DNA from: Sphingobacterium sp. B16(2022)
GTDB taxonomy: Bacteria; Bacteroidota; Bacteroidia; Sphingobacteriales; Sphingobacteriaceae
Assembly (NCBI RefSeq): GCF_012030425.1
Contig: NZ_JAAUVN010000008.1
Span: 1 to 61,100, forward strand
Length of the DNA stretch: 61,100 bases
Reading direction: 5' to 3'
The notes below the pieces were generated by a model. The model saw only the letters and a program-made list of their open reading frames with translations. It was not told where the DNA came from and did no database searches. Below are positions 8,243 through 18,267 of the stretch, piece after piece. The translations under genes were made by a program, and so were the position numbers. Numbering within the stretch: the first letter of the stretch is position 1; every line of letters starts with the position of its first letter.

Positions 8243-11200
8243 CTAATTTGATTTGAATTTAATTTTTAAACGTTCATCTAAGGTTTTGAAGATGATATAA
8301 AGTACTGGGATAATAAAGATCCCGAGCAATACACCGAAAAGCATACCACCAGCGGCACCAAAACTAATGGAATGATTTCCTTTTGCTGATGGTCCTGATG
8401 ACCACATAAGGGGTATTAATCCTGCTACAAATGCAAATGACGTCATTAGGATAGGACGCAGACGTAATTTGGCTCCTGCAATAGCAGAGTCGTAAATGCT
8501 CAAACCTTTGTTTCTTTCCTGTACGGCAAATTCAATAATCAGAATGGCATTTTTGGCAAGCAACCCAATCAGCATGATGACACCAACCTGTACGTAAATG
8601 TTATTTTCTAATCCTACGAGTAAGATTGTGGCATAAACGCCTACTAACCCAACTGGAATGGATAACAGAACGGCCCAAGGTAAGATGTAGCTTTCATATT
8701 GTGCCGATAATAGGAAGTATACAAAAACAATACTCATGATGAAAATCAGTATGGTTTGGGAACCTGATTCCGATTCTTCTAAGCTCATACCTGTCCATTC
8801 ATAACTATAGTTTCCAGGTAATTTTTCCAAAGCTAATTTCTCTATCGCCTTCATGGCATCACCTGTACTGTACCCTTCATTTGGATTGGCATTAATGGTA
8901 ATTGCATTGTACAGATTATAACGAGTGATGGTTTCCGGTCCCACTACCTTTTTTAAGGTAAGTAATGTACTGATGGGGACCATCTCGTTGTTTTTGTTTC
9001 TGACAAAAATGGATTTAAAGGATTCGGGATCTGTTCGGTAATCGTAATCTGCCTGAATGTATACACGATATTGTCTGCCGAAACGACTAAAATCGCCGGC
9101 CTGTACACGGCCGTAGTAAGCTCGTATGGTAGACATCAAGGATTTAATATCGACTCCCAATGATTTTGCTTTAACAGCATCGATATCCACTTCATATTGT
9201 GGGAAGTTTGCTTTAAAGGAAGTGTATGCACTTTTAACTTCTGGTAATTGATTGATTTCATTGATGAAGTTGTCTGCAATACTGCTAAAATCCAAGATCT
9301 CTCCACCTAATTTATCTTCTAAAACCAGCTGTATACCTGCGAAATCCCCAAAACCTTGAACAGTGGGACGAGGAAAGACATTGAAAGTGGCTTCATTGAT
9401 TACTGATAAGTCCTGACGGATCGAATCCATAAAGGCTTCAATATCTTTAATTTTTTCTCTTTTATCGTAGCTTTTTAGGTTAATGTAACCAACTGCATAT
9501 GCAGGACTTGTACTTCCATCTAATGCATTAAATCCTGAGATGGTGGTCATTCCTGCAATATCTGGATTTCTTTTTTGAAGAATACTATCTGCTTGTTTTA
9601 AAACTTCTGTAGTTCTTGCTAGTGAAGCACCTGGTTGCATGGCCAGCGAATAGGTCACAAAACTATCGTCTTCCGTAGGGATAAAACTTTTGGGTGCTAA
9701 AAGTAATAAGGTAAATCCGATTGCTGAAATACCGATCAATCCTGTAATGGCAATCTTCTTATTTCGGATCAGATATTTAACACCGACAATGTAGCGTGAG
9801 GTTAAGCTATCAAATGAGGTGTTAAAGGCCGTGAAGAAGCGCTTTTTATATGCGGTAAATTTATTTTTTTCTTTCTGATCCGTCTGATCTTCATGTTCGG
9901 GTGCTTTTAGAATCAAGGCACATAAGGCCGGACTTAAAGTCAAGGCGGTTAGAGCAGAAATCAAAATTGCTGTTGCCAGGGTATAAGCAAATTGACGATA
10001 GAATATACCTGCTGGTCCCTCCATAAAACCGACCGGAATAAATACGGCCGCCATGACTAAGGTAATGGATACAATGGCTCCGGAGATCTCGGACATTGTA
10101 GAAAGCGTTGCCTCCCTGGCTTTCATACCTGTCTCATGCATTTTTAAGTGAATGGCTTCGACGACGACAATGGCATCATCAACAACAATACCTATCGATA
10201 GTACCAATGCAAACATGGTGAGCACATTGAGTGAGAAACCGAATAGATTGAGGAAGAAAAAGGTACCTATGAGGGAGACCGGAATTGCAATCGCTGGAAT
10301 TATGGTTGATCTAAAATCCTGTAAAAAGATAAAAACAATAATAAATACCAAAATAAATGCTTCAAATAAAGTATGTTTTACTTGAGAGATCGATGCGTCA
10401 ATCTGATCTCTTACAGAGTAGGAAACTTCATATTTAATGCCTTCTGGAAAAGTTTTGGATAACTCTTCCAATACTTTACGCACTTCGATATCAATATCGT
10501 GGGCATTGGAACCTGATGTCTGTGTGATATTTAAGGTTAATCCGGGTTTTCCATTTACTTTATTGTCCGAACCTAAGTTAGAAGAGCCAAACTCTATACG
10601 GGCTAAGTCTCGTAAATATAATACGGAACCATCTTCATTTGTTTTTATAACAATGTTTTCAAATTCCTCGGGTTGACTGAATCGTCCTTTATGCTTAATT
10701 ACGGTTTCAAATACCTCATCGGATGTTTCACCAAATTTTCCGGGAGCAATTTCGAAATTCTGATCTTTAATGGCTGTTATGACATCGTCAGGAACTAGAT
10801 TAAACAAAGCTAGCTTTTCAGGATTCAACCACATACGCATGGAGTAATCACGTGCTCCAACACGAGAAACTTGGGCAATGCCATCAACACGAAGTAATGG
10901 CCGGATGATATTGATTTGGGAATAGGCTTGAAGAAAAGTTTCATCAAACATACTTTCTTTGGAATCTGCAAAGAGGTTGATGGTCATGATTACCCCAGAT
11001 TGACGAGGCATTACCGTTATACCGGCTTCATTGACTTCTGAAGGAATAGAACCTATTGCTTTCGATATTCTGGTTTGGACATTTACAGAAGCTATATCTG
11101 GATTAATACCTGTTTTAAAGAACACCTGAACAGATCCTGAGCCGGAATTACTGGCCGTTGAACGGATGTAAGTCATATCTTCTACACCATTTACGGCTTC

Positions 11201-11398
11201 TTCAATTGGAAGGAGAACAGATTTAGCAACGGTTTCTGCATTCGCGCCAGGGTAACTTAATGAAACGACCACAGACGGAGGAGCTATTTCTGGGAAACGG
11301 GATACAGGTAACATCTTTAGCCCCACAGCTCCTAATACTACTAAGAGCATGGAGACAACGGTAGCCAATACGGGTTTATTAACAAATGTTTTTAGCAT
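8243..11398 (-). CDS. RND efflux pump, HAE1/AcrB family
   Basis: This is the 1051-residue inner-membrane proton/drug antiporter of the exporter. It has the usual layout of two halves, each with a membrane bundle and a large periplasmic loop. The conserved proton-relay aspartates are seen in GIVVDDAIVVVEA, and the second half has the matching KNAILIIEFA helix. The N-terminal LKTFVNKPVLATVV is typical of the family. It is complete, with no frameshift. It is probably co-transcribed with the adaptor, 35 bases upstream. Confidence 0.96.
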   Translation of the reverse strand: MLKTFVNKPVLATVVSMLLVVLGAVGLKMLPVSRFPEIAPPSVVVSLSYPGANAETVAKSVLLPIEEAVNGVEDMTYIRSTASNSGSGSVQVFFKTGINPDIASVNVQTRISKAIGSIPSEVNEAGITVMPRQSGVIMTINLFADSKESMFDETFLQAYSQINIIRPLLRVDGIAQVSRVGARDYSMRMWLNPEKLALFNLVPDDVITAIKDQNFEIAPGKFGETSDEVFETVIKHKGRFSQPEEFENIVIKTNEDGSVLYLRDLARIEFGSSNLGSDNKVNGKPGLTLNITQTSGSNAHDIDIEVRKVLEELSKTFPEGIKYEVSYSVRDQIDASISQVKHTLFEAFILVFIIVFIFLQDFRSTIIPAIAIPVSLIGTFFFLNLFGFSLNVLTMFALVLSIGIVVDDAIVVVEAIHLKMHETGMKAREATLSTMSEISGAIVSITLVMAAVFIPVGFMEGPAGIFYRQFAYTLATAILISALTALTLSPALCALILKAPEHEDQTDQKEKNKFTAYKKRFFTAFNTSFDSLTSRYIVGVKYLIRNKKIAITGLIGISAIGFTLLLLAPKSFIPTEDDSFVTYSLAMQPGASLARTTEVLKQADSILQKRNPDIAGMTTISGFNALDGSTSPAYAVGYINLKSYDKREKIKDIEAFMDSIRQDLSVINEATFNVFPRPTVQGFGDFAGIQLVLEDKLGGEILDFSSIADNFINEINQLPEVKSAYTSFKANFPQYEVDIDAVKAKSLGVDIKSLMSTIRAYYGRVQAGDFSRFGRQYRVYIQADYDYRTDPESFKSIFVRNKNNEMVPISTLLTLKKVVGPETITRYNLYNAITINANPNEGYSTGDAMKAIEKLALEKLPGNYSYEWTGMSLEESESGSQTILIFIMSIVFVYFLLSAQYESYILPWAVLLSIPVGLVGVYATILLVGLENNIYVQVGVIMLIGLLAKNAILIIEFAVQERNKGLSIYDSAIAGAKLRLRPILMTSFAFVAGLIPLMWSSGPSAKGNHSISFGAAGGMLFGVLLGIFIIPVLYIIFKTLDERLKIKFKSN

Positions 11399-11433
11399 TT
11401 ATAGTGCGTTTAATTAAAAATTGGAAAAGTATT

Positions 11434-12594
11434 TTATTGGGTCTTGTTGATCGGAATGATGGTAGCTCCTTCCGAAATCTTGTCGAAACCGGACATTAAA
11501 ATTCTGTCTCCTACAGCTAACCCTTCTGAGATAATATAGTTCGAATTGGATTTACCCTCAATTTTGATAGACCTGCGGTGAACCGTATTTTTGTTATCAA
11601 CAACGTATACAAAGGTTTTATCTTGTAGCTCCGATGTTGATACTTGTGGGATTTGTATCACTCCTTTTTGCGTTTCCACAAATTTTAATGTACCGGTACT
11701 ACCTGTACGTAATATATTGTCAGTATTTGGGAAAGTGGCACGTAAAGAAATTGCACCAGTGGTTCTATTTACTTGACCATTTACGGCATCAACTCTTCCT
11801 TTTTGACTGTAGGCTTCTCCGTCTGCAAGTACCAATGATACTTCTGGAAAAGCAAGTTTTCGGATTTTTCCATCCGATTTATAGGATTCATCTTGCTGGT
11901 CTTGTTTTGCTTGTTTCTTTGTGAAATATAAGAAATCGGATTCGCTCATCGAAAAATATACATAGACTTCTTGCACATCGGATAGTACGGTAAGAGACTG
12001 GGAATCATTTTTAGTCACTAAATTTCCTACGCGTTTGGGAATACGACCTATATAACCTGAAACAGGTGCTTTGATTGTTGTAAACTGTTTGTCAATATCG
12101 GCTGAACGTACCGCCGCGGATGCCTGCTGTAAGGATGCTTTTGCGACATCATATTCTGATTGCGCAGATTTTAAGCGTACTTCTGAAATGACCTCATTTT
12201 CTACTAAAGGACGGAGACGCTCTACTTCTAAACGTGCATTCTGTAATTTTGCTTTGGCTACATTTTCTGTCGCGACCATATTATTTAATATCTCATCATA
12301 GGCTGAGGCATTAATTTTAAATAATTTTTGATCAGCTTTCACAAAATCACCCTCATCGACATATATTTCTTCTAAAATCCCTTCAACTTGTGGGCGGATC
12401 TCAACATTGACTTTTCCTTCAATCGTACCAATATAATCTTTTATTGTATTCGCAGAACTTGTATCAATTGAGTATATTGGTAGTGCAATAGCGTTGTTTT
12501 TTTTGTCTAATTCTTTGGTTTTACCCGAGTTACAGCTAAAAAAGAGTACTCCGGTCGAGGCAAGGGCTAGGGTAAAAAGTGCGATTTTATTCAT
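11434..12594 (-). CDS. RND periplasmic adaptor (AcrA/MexA-like lipoprotein)
   Basis: The adaptor joins the pump to the outer-membrane channel. It has a lipoprotein signal (lipobox LFFSC), a lipoyl/barrel-sandwich half near residue 60, an alpha-helical hairpin at about 90-165, the second lipoyl half with IKAPVSGYIG near 175-185, then beta-barrel and membrane-proximal domains. Length 386 is typical. It is the first gene of the operon. No dedicated repressor gene is adjacent, but palindromic sites lie directly upstream (12609-12787). Confidence 0.95.
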   Translation of the reverse strand: MNKIALFTLALASTGVLFFSCNSGKTKELDKKNNAIALPIYSIDTSSANTIKDYIGTIEGKVNVEIRPQVEGILEEIYVDEGDFVKADQKLFKINASAYDEILNNMVATENVAKAKLQNARLEVERLRPLVENEVISEVRLKSAQSEYDVAKASLQQASAAVRSADIDKQFTTIKAPVSGYIGRIPKRVGNLVTKNDSQSLTVLSDVQEVYVYFSMSESDFLYFTKKQAKQDQQDESYKSDGKIRKLAFPEVSLVLADGEAYSQKGRVDAVNGQVNRTTGAISLRATFPNTDNILRTGSTGTLKFVETQKGVIQIPQVSTSELQDKTFVYVVDNKNTVHRRSIKIEGKSNSNYIISEGLAVGDRILMSGFDKISEGATIIPINKTQ

Positions 12595-12608
12595 AAATAT
12601 TATTTAGA

Positions 12609-12787
12609 GTTAATTGTTAATTAACTTTTGACTTTTAGATTATTATACATTAATACATAAATGTTGCCAATAAGTTCTGTATAGTATGATTTAACATTTG
12701 TTAACAAAATAAATTAATCAGATTTGACTTCATTTAGAGATACTTTATTTCCAAATGTATCTGATATGTTACAAATGTTAACGTTTG
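12609..12787. promoter_or_regulatory. palindrome cluster between RND operon and cls
   Basis: The 239-bp divergent region holds a perfect inverted repeat GTTAATT-GTT-AATTAAC (12609-12625), a 12-bp palindrome TTTGTTAACAAA (12697-12708), and CAAATGTTAACGTTTG (12772-12787, one mismatch). TTAACATTTGT at 12691-12701 recurs inverted as ACAAATGTTAA at 12771-12781. A minus-strand -7-like element (CAAATGTA, 12752-12759) lies between them but lacks a good -33 partner. This looks like a set of operator sites, probably for the efflux operon. Confidence 0.45.
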
Positions 12788-12833
12788 ATAGGGCTATTTG
12801 TTACTTATAAGATTAAAATAAGTTGATTTTTAT

Positions 12834-14321
12834 ATGCAAAACTTCTTTAATGAGATTGAAATAGATTGGAACCAATTGTGGCAATGGCTATTAAATTGGT
12901 ATTGGCTTCCCTTATTTGTGTTATATTTTGGGGTAATAAGTACAATACTGATTGAAAATAGGAATCCAACGAAGACGATTTCATGGGTAATGGTTATTGT
13001 ATTTCTTCCAGGTATTGGATTGGTTCTATATTATCTATTCGGACAAAAATTTAGAAAAGTTAGGCGACTGCAACATATTAATCGCGAGCAGAACACAAAA
13101 CTGTTAGCAGCATGGCAGGAAAGTTTAATACGAATGGACGAGCAACTGGAAACAATTCATGAAAAAATAGGAACTTTATCCCGCGTTTTTGACTATCTGA
13201 AAAACCAAAAATTATCTTTTTTCTCTTTAAATAATAGGGTCGAATTGTTTATCAATGGCGAGGAGAAATTTCCAGTTTTATTAAAAAGACTTCGAGAAGC
13301 AAAACATTCCATACACTTGGAATATTATATTTTTGAATTGGACAATATTGGTCGTCAGGTGCTTGAAATTTTGGAAGAAAAGGCAAAAGCGGGGGTAAAA
13401 GTGCGACTAATACTGGATAGTTTTGGTTCTCCTGATGTGATCAAATATTTAGTTAAAAATCCACCTGGTTATCCTTTTGTTGCATTTTTACCAGTCAATT
13501 TTACTTCTTTAGCAAATAGTAATTATCGAAATCACAGAAAGATTGTAGTGATTGATTGTCAATATGGTTTTGTGGGGGGAATTAATATTTCTGATCGATA
13601 TATCAATACTCCGGATCAGATTGATTATTGGAGAGATACTGCAATGGCTGTAGAAGGAATAGCAGTTAATAATCTGCAGATCCAATTTTGGAACAGTTGG
13701 AATCAAACTGAAGGTGAACCCTTTTTATTGACTGATGAATATTTAAATTTTAGTGTACCGCACATTCCCGAGCGTGCCGCTGTTGCATTTTCTTCTAGTG
13801 ATCCGGGCTCCCTTGGTCCTTTTAATATGGAAGCTATCATATTGGCGATCAATGATGCCAAGGAAAGCATTCAATTGTGTACGCCTTATTTTATACCGAG
13901 TGAGCAATTATCTACGGCTTTGGAGATAGCTGTTTCCTCTGGGGTAAGAGTGGAGCTGATGCTCCCAGAGAAAGCCGATTCTTATATTGTACAACATGCT
14001 TCTTTTTCCTTTTTGAAGCCTCTTTTGCAACGTGGTGTGCAGGTTTATCTGTATAAGAAAGGTTTTATCCATGCTAAGACAGTATGTATTGATGGTCAAT
14101 TGGCTTTCGTAGGGACTGTAAACCTTGATATGCGGAGTTTCTACATCAATTATGAAATAGCAAGTATTGTTTCTGATGAGGCTTATTGTAAACGTCTTGA
14201 AAATCAATTTGAAATCGATAAGGAGGCGTCTGATCTGATTACTTTGTACATCTGGGCACATCGAAAAAAATGGAAAAGGGGTATTGATTCTTTATGCCGG
14301 CTTTTGGCACCTTTATTATAG
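12834..14321 (+). CDS. cls: cardiolipin synthase (phospholipase D family)
   Basis: The enzyme joins two phosphatidylglycerols (or similar donors) to make cardiolipin in the inner membrane. It has two N-terminal membrane helices (about 20-40 and 48-68) and two HKD motifs: the first starts at H234 (HRKIVVID followed by FVGG), the second at H413 (HAKTVCID followed by FVGT). Length 495 is normal for ClsA-type enzymes. It is a single-gene unit facing away from the RND operon. Confidence 0.94.
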   Translation: MQNFFNEIEIDWNQLWQWLLNWYWLPLFVLYFGVISTILIENRNPTKTISWVMVIVFLPGIGLVLYYLFGQKFRKVRRLQHINREQNTKLLAAWQESLIRMDEQLETIHEKIGTLSRVFDYLKNQKLSFFSLNNRVELFINGEEKFPVLLKRLREAKHSIHLEYYIFELDNIGRQVLEILEEKAKAGVKVRLILDSFGSPDVIKYLVKNPPGYPFVAFLPVNFTSLANSNYRNHRKIVVIDCQYGFVGGINISDRYINTPDQIDYWRDTAMAVEGIAVNNLQIQFWNSWNQTEGEPFLLTDEYLNFSVPHIPERAAVAFSSSDPGSLGPFNMEAIILAINDAKESIQLCTPYFIPSEQLSTALEIAVSSGVRVELMLPEKADSYIVQHASFSFLKPLLQRGVQVYLYKKGFIHAKTVCIDGQLAFVGTVNLDMRSFYINYEIASIVSDEAYCKRLENQFEIDKEASDLITLYIWAHRKKWKRGIDSLCRLLAPLL

Positions 14322-14412
14322 CCTAAAAAATGTTAAAAACTTGTGATACTTCCGATATCTAATTAAAATTGAATATATTTATCTATTCTATTTTAATTAC
14401 CAATAGTATTAG

Positions 14413-17139
14413 ATGAAGTATATAAAATTATTGACGCTTACGATGGGGGTTTGTGGAGTAAAGCATGCCGTTGCCCAGACAACCGAAGCTACACTACCTA
14501 TCAATACAATAGTCGAAAGAGTACAAAAGTTATTTCAAGTATTTCCTGTTGAAAAAGTGCATCTTCACTTTGATAAACCATATTATGCGGTAGGTGATAC
14601 GTTGTGGTTTAACAGTTACTTATCACGCAATCTTGCGGAGTATGAACCGAGTAAGGTTACATATGTTGAGATTCTTAATAGCAGAGATTCGCTGATTCAA
14701 ACGTTAAGGATTCCGTTGGATAAGGGAGTGGGAGATGGTTATCTTGTTTTGGATCCGCAGTACCTGGCGCAGGACAATTATCGATTTCGAGCGTACACGA
14801 AATGGATGAGTAACTTTTCATCGGATTATTTTTATAATAAAGTGGTTCCTATTGGAGATGCTATTAGTAAAAAACTAATCACTGATATTACATTTGTTAA
14901 CAATGATCAGAATGCTGCTAAAAGTCAGGCTGTTATTCAATTTAGAGATGCTGTTGGTAAGCTATTGATTAATTCGAAAGTGAATTGGTCTATGATTTCT
15001 GGATGGGAAACCATTGCTGATGGCAAAGGTGAAACGGATAATATGGGTAAGGTCACTGTGAATTTAAGTGCTAAAGATAAAGAAATCCTGAAAAAGGCAT
15101 ATCTAGAAGTCTCACTTCAAGAGAATAAGAACGACAAGCCACTAAAGAGTACATTTTCCTTAAAAAATGCCTTGTGGGATGCCGATGTTCAATTCTTTCC
15201 TGAAGGGGGTGATCTATTAGCTGGAATCGCTAAAAACGTTGCTTTTAAGGCTGTTTCTGCAGATGGAAAAGGTATAGCTGTTAAAGGCCGTATCTTGGAC
15301 GGTAAAGGAAAACAAGTCGCAGAATTTTCAGATTTAGGCTTAGGTATGGGTTTTTTTAGTCTTTTACCTCTCCCAAATGAAAAATATGTAGCCTCGATTA
15401 CATTTGCTAATGGTCAGGAACGAAAGTTTAAATTGCCGGAAGTGGTTCAGAATAAAGCGAATGTTGTTTTTGTAAAACAAGATGAAACAAATCTGAATAT
15501 GGCGATTGTGACGAGTGAAGAAGATTTTGCTAAAAATCCAAATCAATCGTTCTATGTGCTGGTACAATCAAACGGTCATCTCGTATATGCGGCACAGGCG
15601 AACTTGAAAAGTGCAACAGCATTGATTACTATTCCGAAGGAACGTCTTCCTAATGGTATTGCTCAAGTAACCTTGATGACCCCCGCAGGTAAGGTGATCA
15701 GTGAACGTCTTACTTTTGTTAAAAGTGAGAAACTACTGGATATCAATTTAGCGGTCAATAAGGAACAGTTTAAAGCGAAGGAAAAGGTTAATCTGAAACT
15801 TTCTGTACTTAATAACGGTAAAAAATACCCGGGTAGTTATTCCATTTCTGTTATTGATGAATCTAAAGTTCCTTATGATGATAATCAGGATTTATCAATT
15901 GTCAGTAATTTCTTGTTGACTTCTGATCTGAAGGGATATATTGAAAGTCCAAATACGTATTTTGATGAAAAGAATGTGAATCGCGATAAAGCATTGGATG
16001 CTTTATTAATGACACAAGGATTCCGTCGATTTGATTATCAAGACCTGGTGGCTGAGAAACTTCCTGTACTATCATTTATGCCTGAACAGGGAATTGAGAT
16101 TGGTGGAACGTTAAGACTGAACACGGGTAGAACTGTGCCGAATGGGGGCTTACTCTTATCTATTCCTTCTAAGAGTATTCGTAAAGATACTTATACAGAT
16201 GATAAAGGGCGTTTCCTATTTAAAGATCTTGTATTTACAGATTCTTCAAAAGTTACTGTTAATGCCCGGGGAAATGATAATTACCGCAGTATGGTGATTA
16301 ATATGGATCAGACTTATTTTCCGGAGATTGATAAAAACAATGCTTATAAGAATAATTTTGTCATGAATATTGATCGGGCAATGGTTCCGTATCTAGAAAA
16401 TAGCAAAAAGGAATATCGTAAATCTATTCTTTTGGATGAGGTCGCGGTTACTGGTGTGCAGAAAAAGGTGATCACCAACAGAGATTTTCCTTCCATTTCA
16501 GGATTGTCGATGCCTGAACATCGTATTGATGCAGAGCGTTTATCGGGATGTAATGTATTGACGATGTGTCTGAACACATTGTTGACTGGTATTACTTACG
16601 ATTCGCAGACGCAGAAATACTATGTTACACGATCTTATAATAGTGGAAGTCGGGTGCCCGTTCAATTTTTCTTAAATGGAATGGCAATCGATGAACCAGG
16701 ATTAAATAGTATTAATGTTCCGGATATTGAGGGAATTGAGATTTTCCTAAAGGATGACCTCGGAACTGTTTCCAGAATGTACCAGAATAATGGGGTTGTG
16801 TCTATCTATACGAAGAAAGTAGAGAAAAAACCTAGAATGTCATTGACGGAAATTGAAAAATTATTACCAAAATCAAATGTGATTGATCTGTTTCCTTTGG
16901 GTTATATAAAAGAAAGAAAGTTTTATGAGCCAAAATATGAAACACCAGAAAGTAAAGCTGTGAATGATTTGAGGACAACAATTTATTGGAATCCAAAAGT
17001 TAAGGTTACTGAAACGGGTGAGGCTGCTTTAGAATTCTATAATGCTGATGGAAATGGACAATATAAAGTCATTGTGGAAGGTATGGATGAAACAGGTAAT
17101 GTGGGTCGAAAAGTGATTCGTTATAACGTTACTCCATAG
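14413..17139 (+). CDS. MG2 / carboxypeptidase-regulatory / TonB-plug-like protein
   Basis: A 908-residue secreted protein with a signal peptide ending near AVAQ. From about residue 45 it has an MG2-type (alpha-2-macroglobulin-like) domain with the segment HLHFDKPYYAVGDTLWF, then further Ig-like domains. A carboxypeptidase-regulatory-like domain lies near 555-640, and a TonB-plug-like domain near 690-800. There is no 22-strand TonB receptor barrel after the plug, so it is not a transporter by itself. Such proteins are common in Bacteroidetes but their role is unknown. No SusD partner is adjacent. It ends at a strong terminator. Confidence 0.75.
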   Translation: MKYIKLLTLTMGVCGVKHAVAQTTEATLPINTIVERVQKLFQVFPVEKVHLHFDKPYYAVGDTLWFNSYLSRNLAEYEPSKVTYVEILNSRDSLIQTLRIPLDKGVGDGYLVLDPQYLAQDNYRFRAYTKWMSNFSSDYFYNKVVPIGDAISKKLITDITFVNNDQNAAKSQAVIQFRDAVGKLLINSKVNWSMISGWETIADGKGETDNMGKVTVNLSAKDKEILKKAYLEVSLQENKNDKPLKSTFSLKNALWDADVQFFPEGGDLLAGIAKNVAFKAVSADGKGIAVKGRILDGKGKQVAEFSDLGLGMGFFSLLPLPNEKYVASITFANGQERKFKLPEVVQNKANVVFVKQDETNLNMAIVTSEEDFAKNPNQSFYVLVQSNGHLVYAAQANLKSATALITIPKERLPNGIAQVTLMTPAGKVISERLTFVKSEKLLDINLAVNKEQFKAKEKVNLKLSVLNNGKKYPGSYSISVIDESKVPYDDNQDLSIVSNFLLTSDLKGYIESPNTYFDEKNVNRDKALDALLMTQGFRRFDYQDLVAEKLPVLSFMPEQGIEIGGTLRLNTGRTVPNGGLLLSIPSKSIRKDTYTDDKGRFLFKDLVFTDSSKVTVNARGNDNYRSMVINMDQTYFPEIDKNNAYKNNFVMNIDRAMVPYLENSKKEYRKSILLDEVAVTGVQKKVITNRDFPSISGLSMPEHRIDAERLSGCNVLTMCLNTLLTGITYDSQTQKYYVTRSYNSGSRVPVQFFLNGMAIDEPGLNSINVPDIEGIEIFLKDDLGTVSRMYQNNGVVSIYTKKVEKKPRMSLTEIEKLLPKSNVIDLFPLGYIKERKFYEPKYETPESKAVNDLRTTIYWNPKVKVTETGEAALEFYNADGNGQYKVIVEGMDETGNVGRKVIRYNVTP

Positions 17140-17162
17140 GGAAGTAATCAATATTATTATAG

Positions 17163-17198
17163 AAGGGTGCATTTTGTTATAAAGTGCACCCTTTTTTT
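17163..17198 (+). terminator. intrinsic terminator after the MG2 protein
   Basis: AAGGGTGCA pairs with TGCACCCTT and is followed by seven T residues. It lies between two converging genes; the T-run favours the plus strand, and it touches the stop of the minus-strand YihY gene. Confidence 0.88.
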
Positions 17199-18198
17199 AT
17201 TTTAGAACATGAAGAATTTCTCCTTCTTTGGAATCGGCTTCTTCGCCAACTTTTTTAATGCGTTCTGTTTGTTCGATAACAACAGCGAATGAGGAAGGTT
17301 CAATACCGCCACCTAATTTTTGAGCATAGAACTTGGTGAATTCAGCGCCAAAATATAAAATTGCTGCAGAGTAGTATATCCACAATAACATAACGATGAT
17401 CGAACCTGCGGCGCCGTACAAACTTGCTGTAGAGGATAAAGTCAAGTATAGTGATATAAAATAGCGACCTAACATGAATAATAAAGCTGTGAAGATTGCT
17501 CCACCAAGTATATCTTTAAATTTCACCTTTGCATCTGGCAAAAATGAAAATATGAAGCCAAAGAGCGTCGTGATAATGATAAACGTGACACTGGTATTGA
17601 TCCAGTCAATTAATGTAATCGGGATAAAAGGAAAATATTGTAGCACAAGATTTGTAACTGCTGCAATGACGCCATTGATCATTAATGAAGCGATAAGAAG
17701 GAAACCTAATGCAATAATAATCGAGAAGGAGATGAGCCTGTTAATGATTAATTTTAACCAGCCTTTTTTTGGTTTGGGTTTCACTTTCCAGATTTGATTA
17801 ATAGAATCCTGAATGTCGACAAATATCGTTGTAGCACTAATAATAAGGGTTACAATACCAATAGTAATTCCTAAATTAGATTTATTTTCAAAGTTTATTT
17901 TTTCGATAAAGGATTGAATTTGTTTTGTAACATCTGCTCCGAATAAGACCATTAGCTCATCAAAAACTTCCTTCTGTCCAGTAGTTTCTTTACTCAAATG
18001 CTGTCCATAAAAGAAACCGATACACCAGATCACGATCATCAATAATGGACCAATAGAAAACACCGTGTAGTAGGCTAATGATGCACTTTTTTTCATGCAG
18101 TTGTCGTCCATAAAGCCATTAAAGGCATCATAAACTAATCTTAAAACTTGTTTCCAGTAGGTAGGGGTCAATAAATCTTTAAAGTATACTTCTTTCAT
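17197..18198 (-). CDS. YihY/BrkB family membrane protein
   Basis: An inner-membrane protein with about six helices of the YihY (formerly 'RNase BN', virulence factor BrkB) family. Typical signs are the N-terminal SASLAYYTVFSIGPLL segment and GAAGSIIVMLLWIYYSA near the end. The function of the family is not established, and the RNase BN name is known to be wrong. The frame is open upstream to a TTG at 18219, but I chose the ATG at 18198, which starts MKEVYFKDLL. The C-terminal tail is charged and cytoplasmic. Confidence 0.88.
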   Translation of the reverse strand: MKEVYFKDLLTPTYWKQVLRLVYDAFNGFMDDNCMKKSASLAYYTVFSIGPLLMIVIWCIGFFYGQHLSKETTGQKEVFDELMVLFGADVTKQIQSFIEKINFENKSNLGITIGIVTLIISATTIFVDIQDSINQIWKVKPKPKKGWLKLIINRLISFSIIIALGFLLIASLMINGVIAAVTNLVLQYFPFIPITLIDWINTSVTFIIITTLFGFIFSFLPDAKVKFKDILGGAIFTALLFMLGRYFISLYLTLSSTASLYGAAGSIIVMLLWIYYSAAILYFGAEFTKFYAQKLGGGIEPSSFAVVIEQTERIKKVGEEADSKEGEILHVLK

Positions 18199-18233
18199 AA
18201 TATGATGGCGGATAAACAAATTTTATTTCAAAA

Positions 18234-18262
18234 ATACCCTCTATTTTTTAGATAGAGGGTAT
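18234..18262 (-). terminator. intrinsic terminator of the acyl-CoA synthetase gene
   Basis: An 11-bp perfect inverted repeat (ATACCCTCTAT / ATAGAGGGTAT) has an eight-base loop and is flanked by A/T runs on both sides. It lies just after the minus-strand acyl-CoA synthetase and before the YihY gene. Confidence 0.85.
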
Positions 18263-18267
18263 TTTTT

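Noticed and set aside
10152..10676. Open frames opposite to the RND pump gene
   Set aside because: They mirror the codon pattern of a clear, complete pump gene and have no features of their own.
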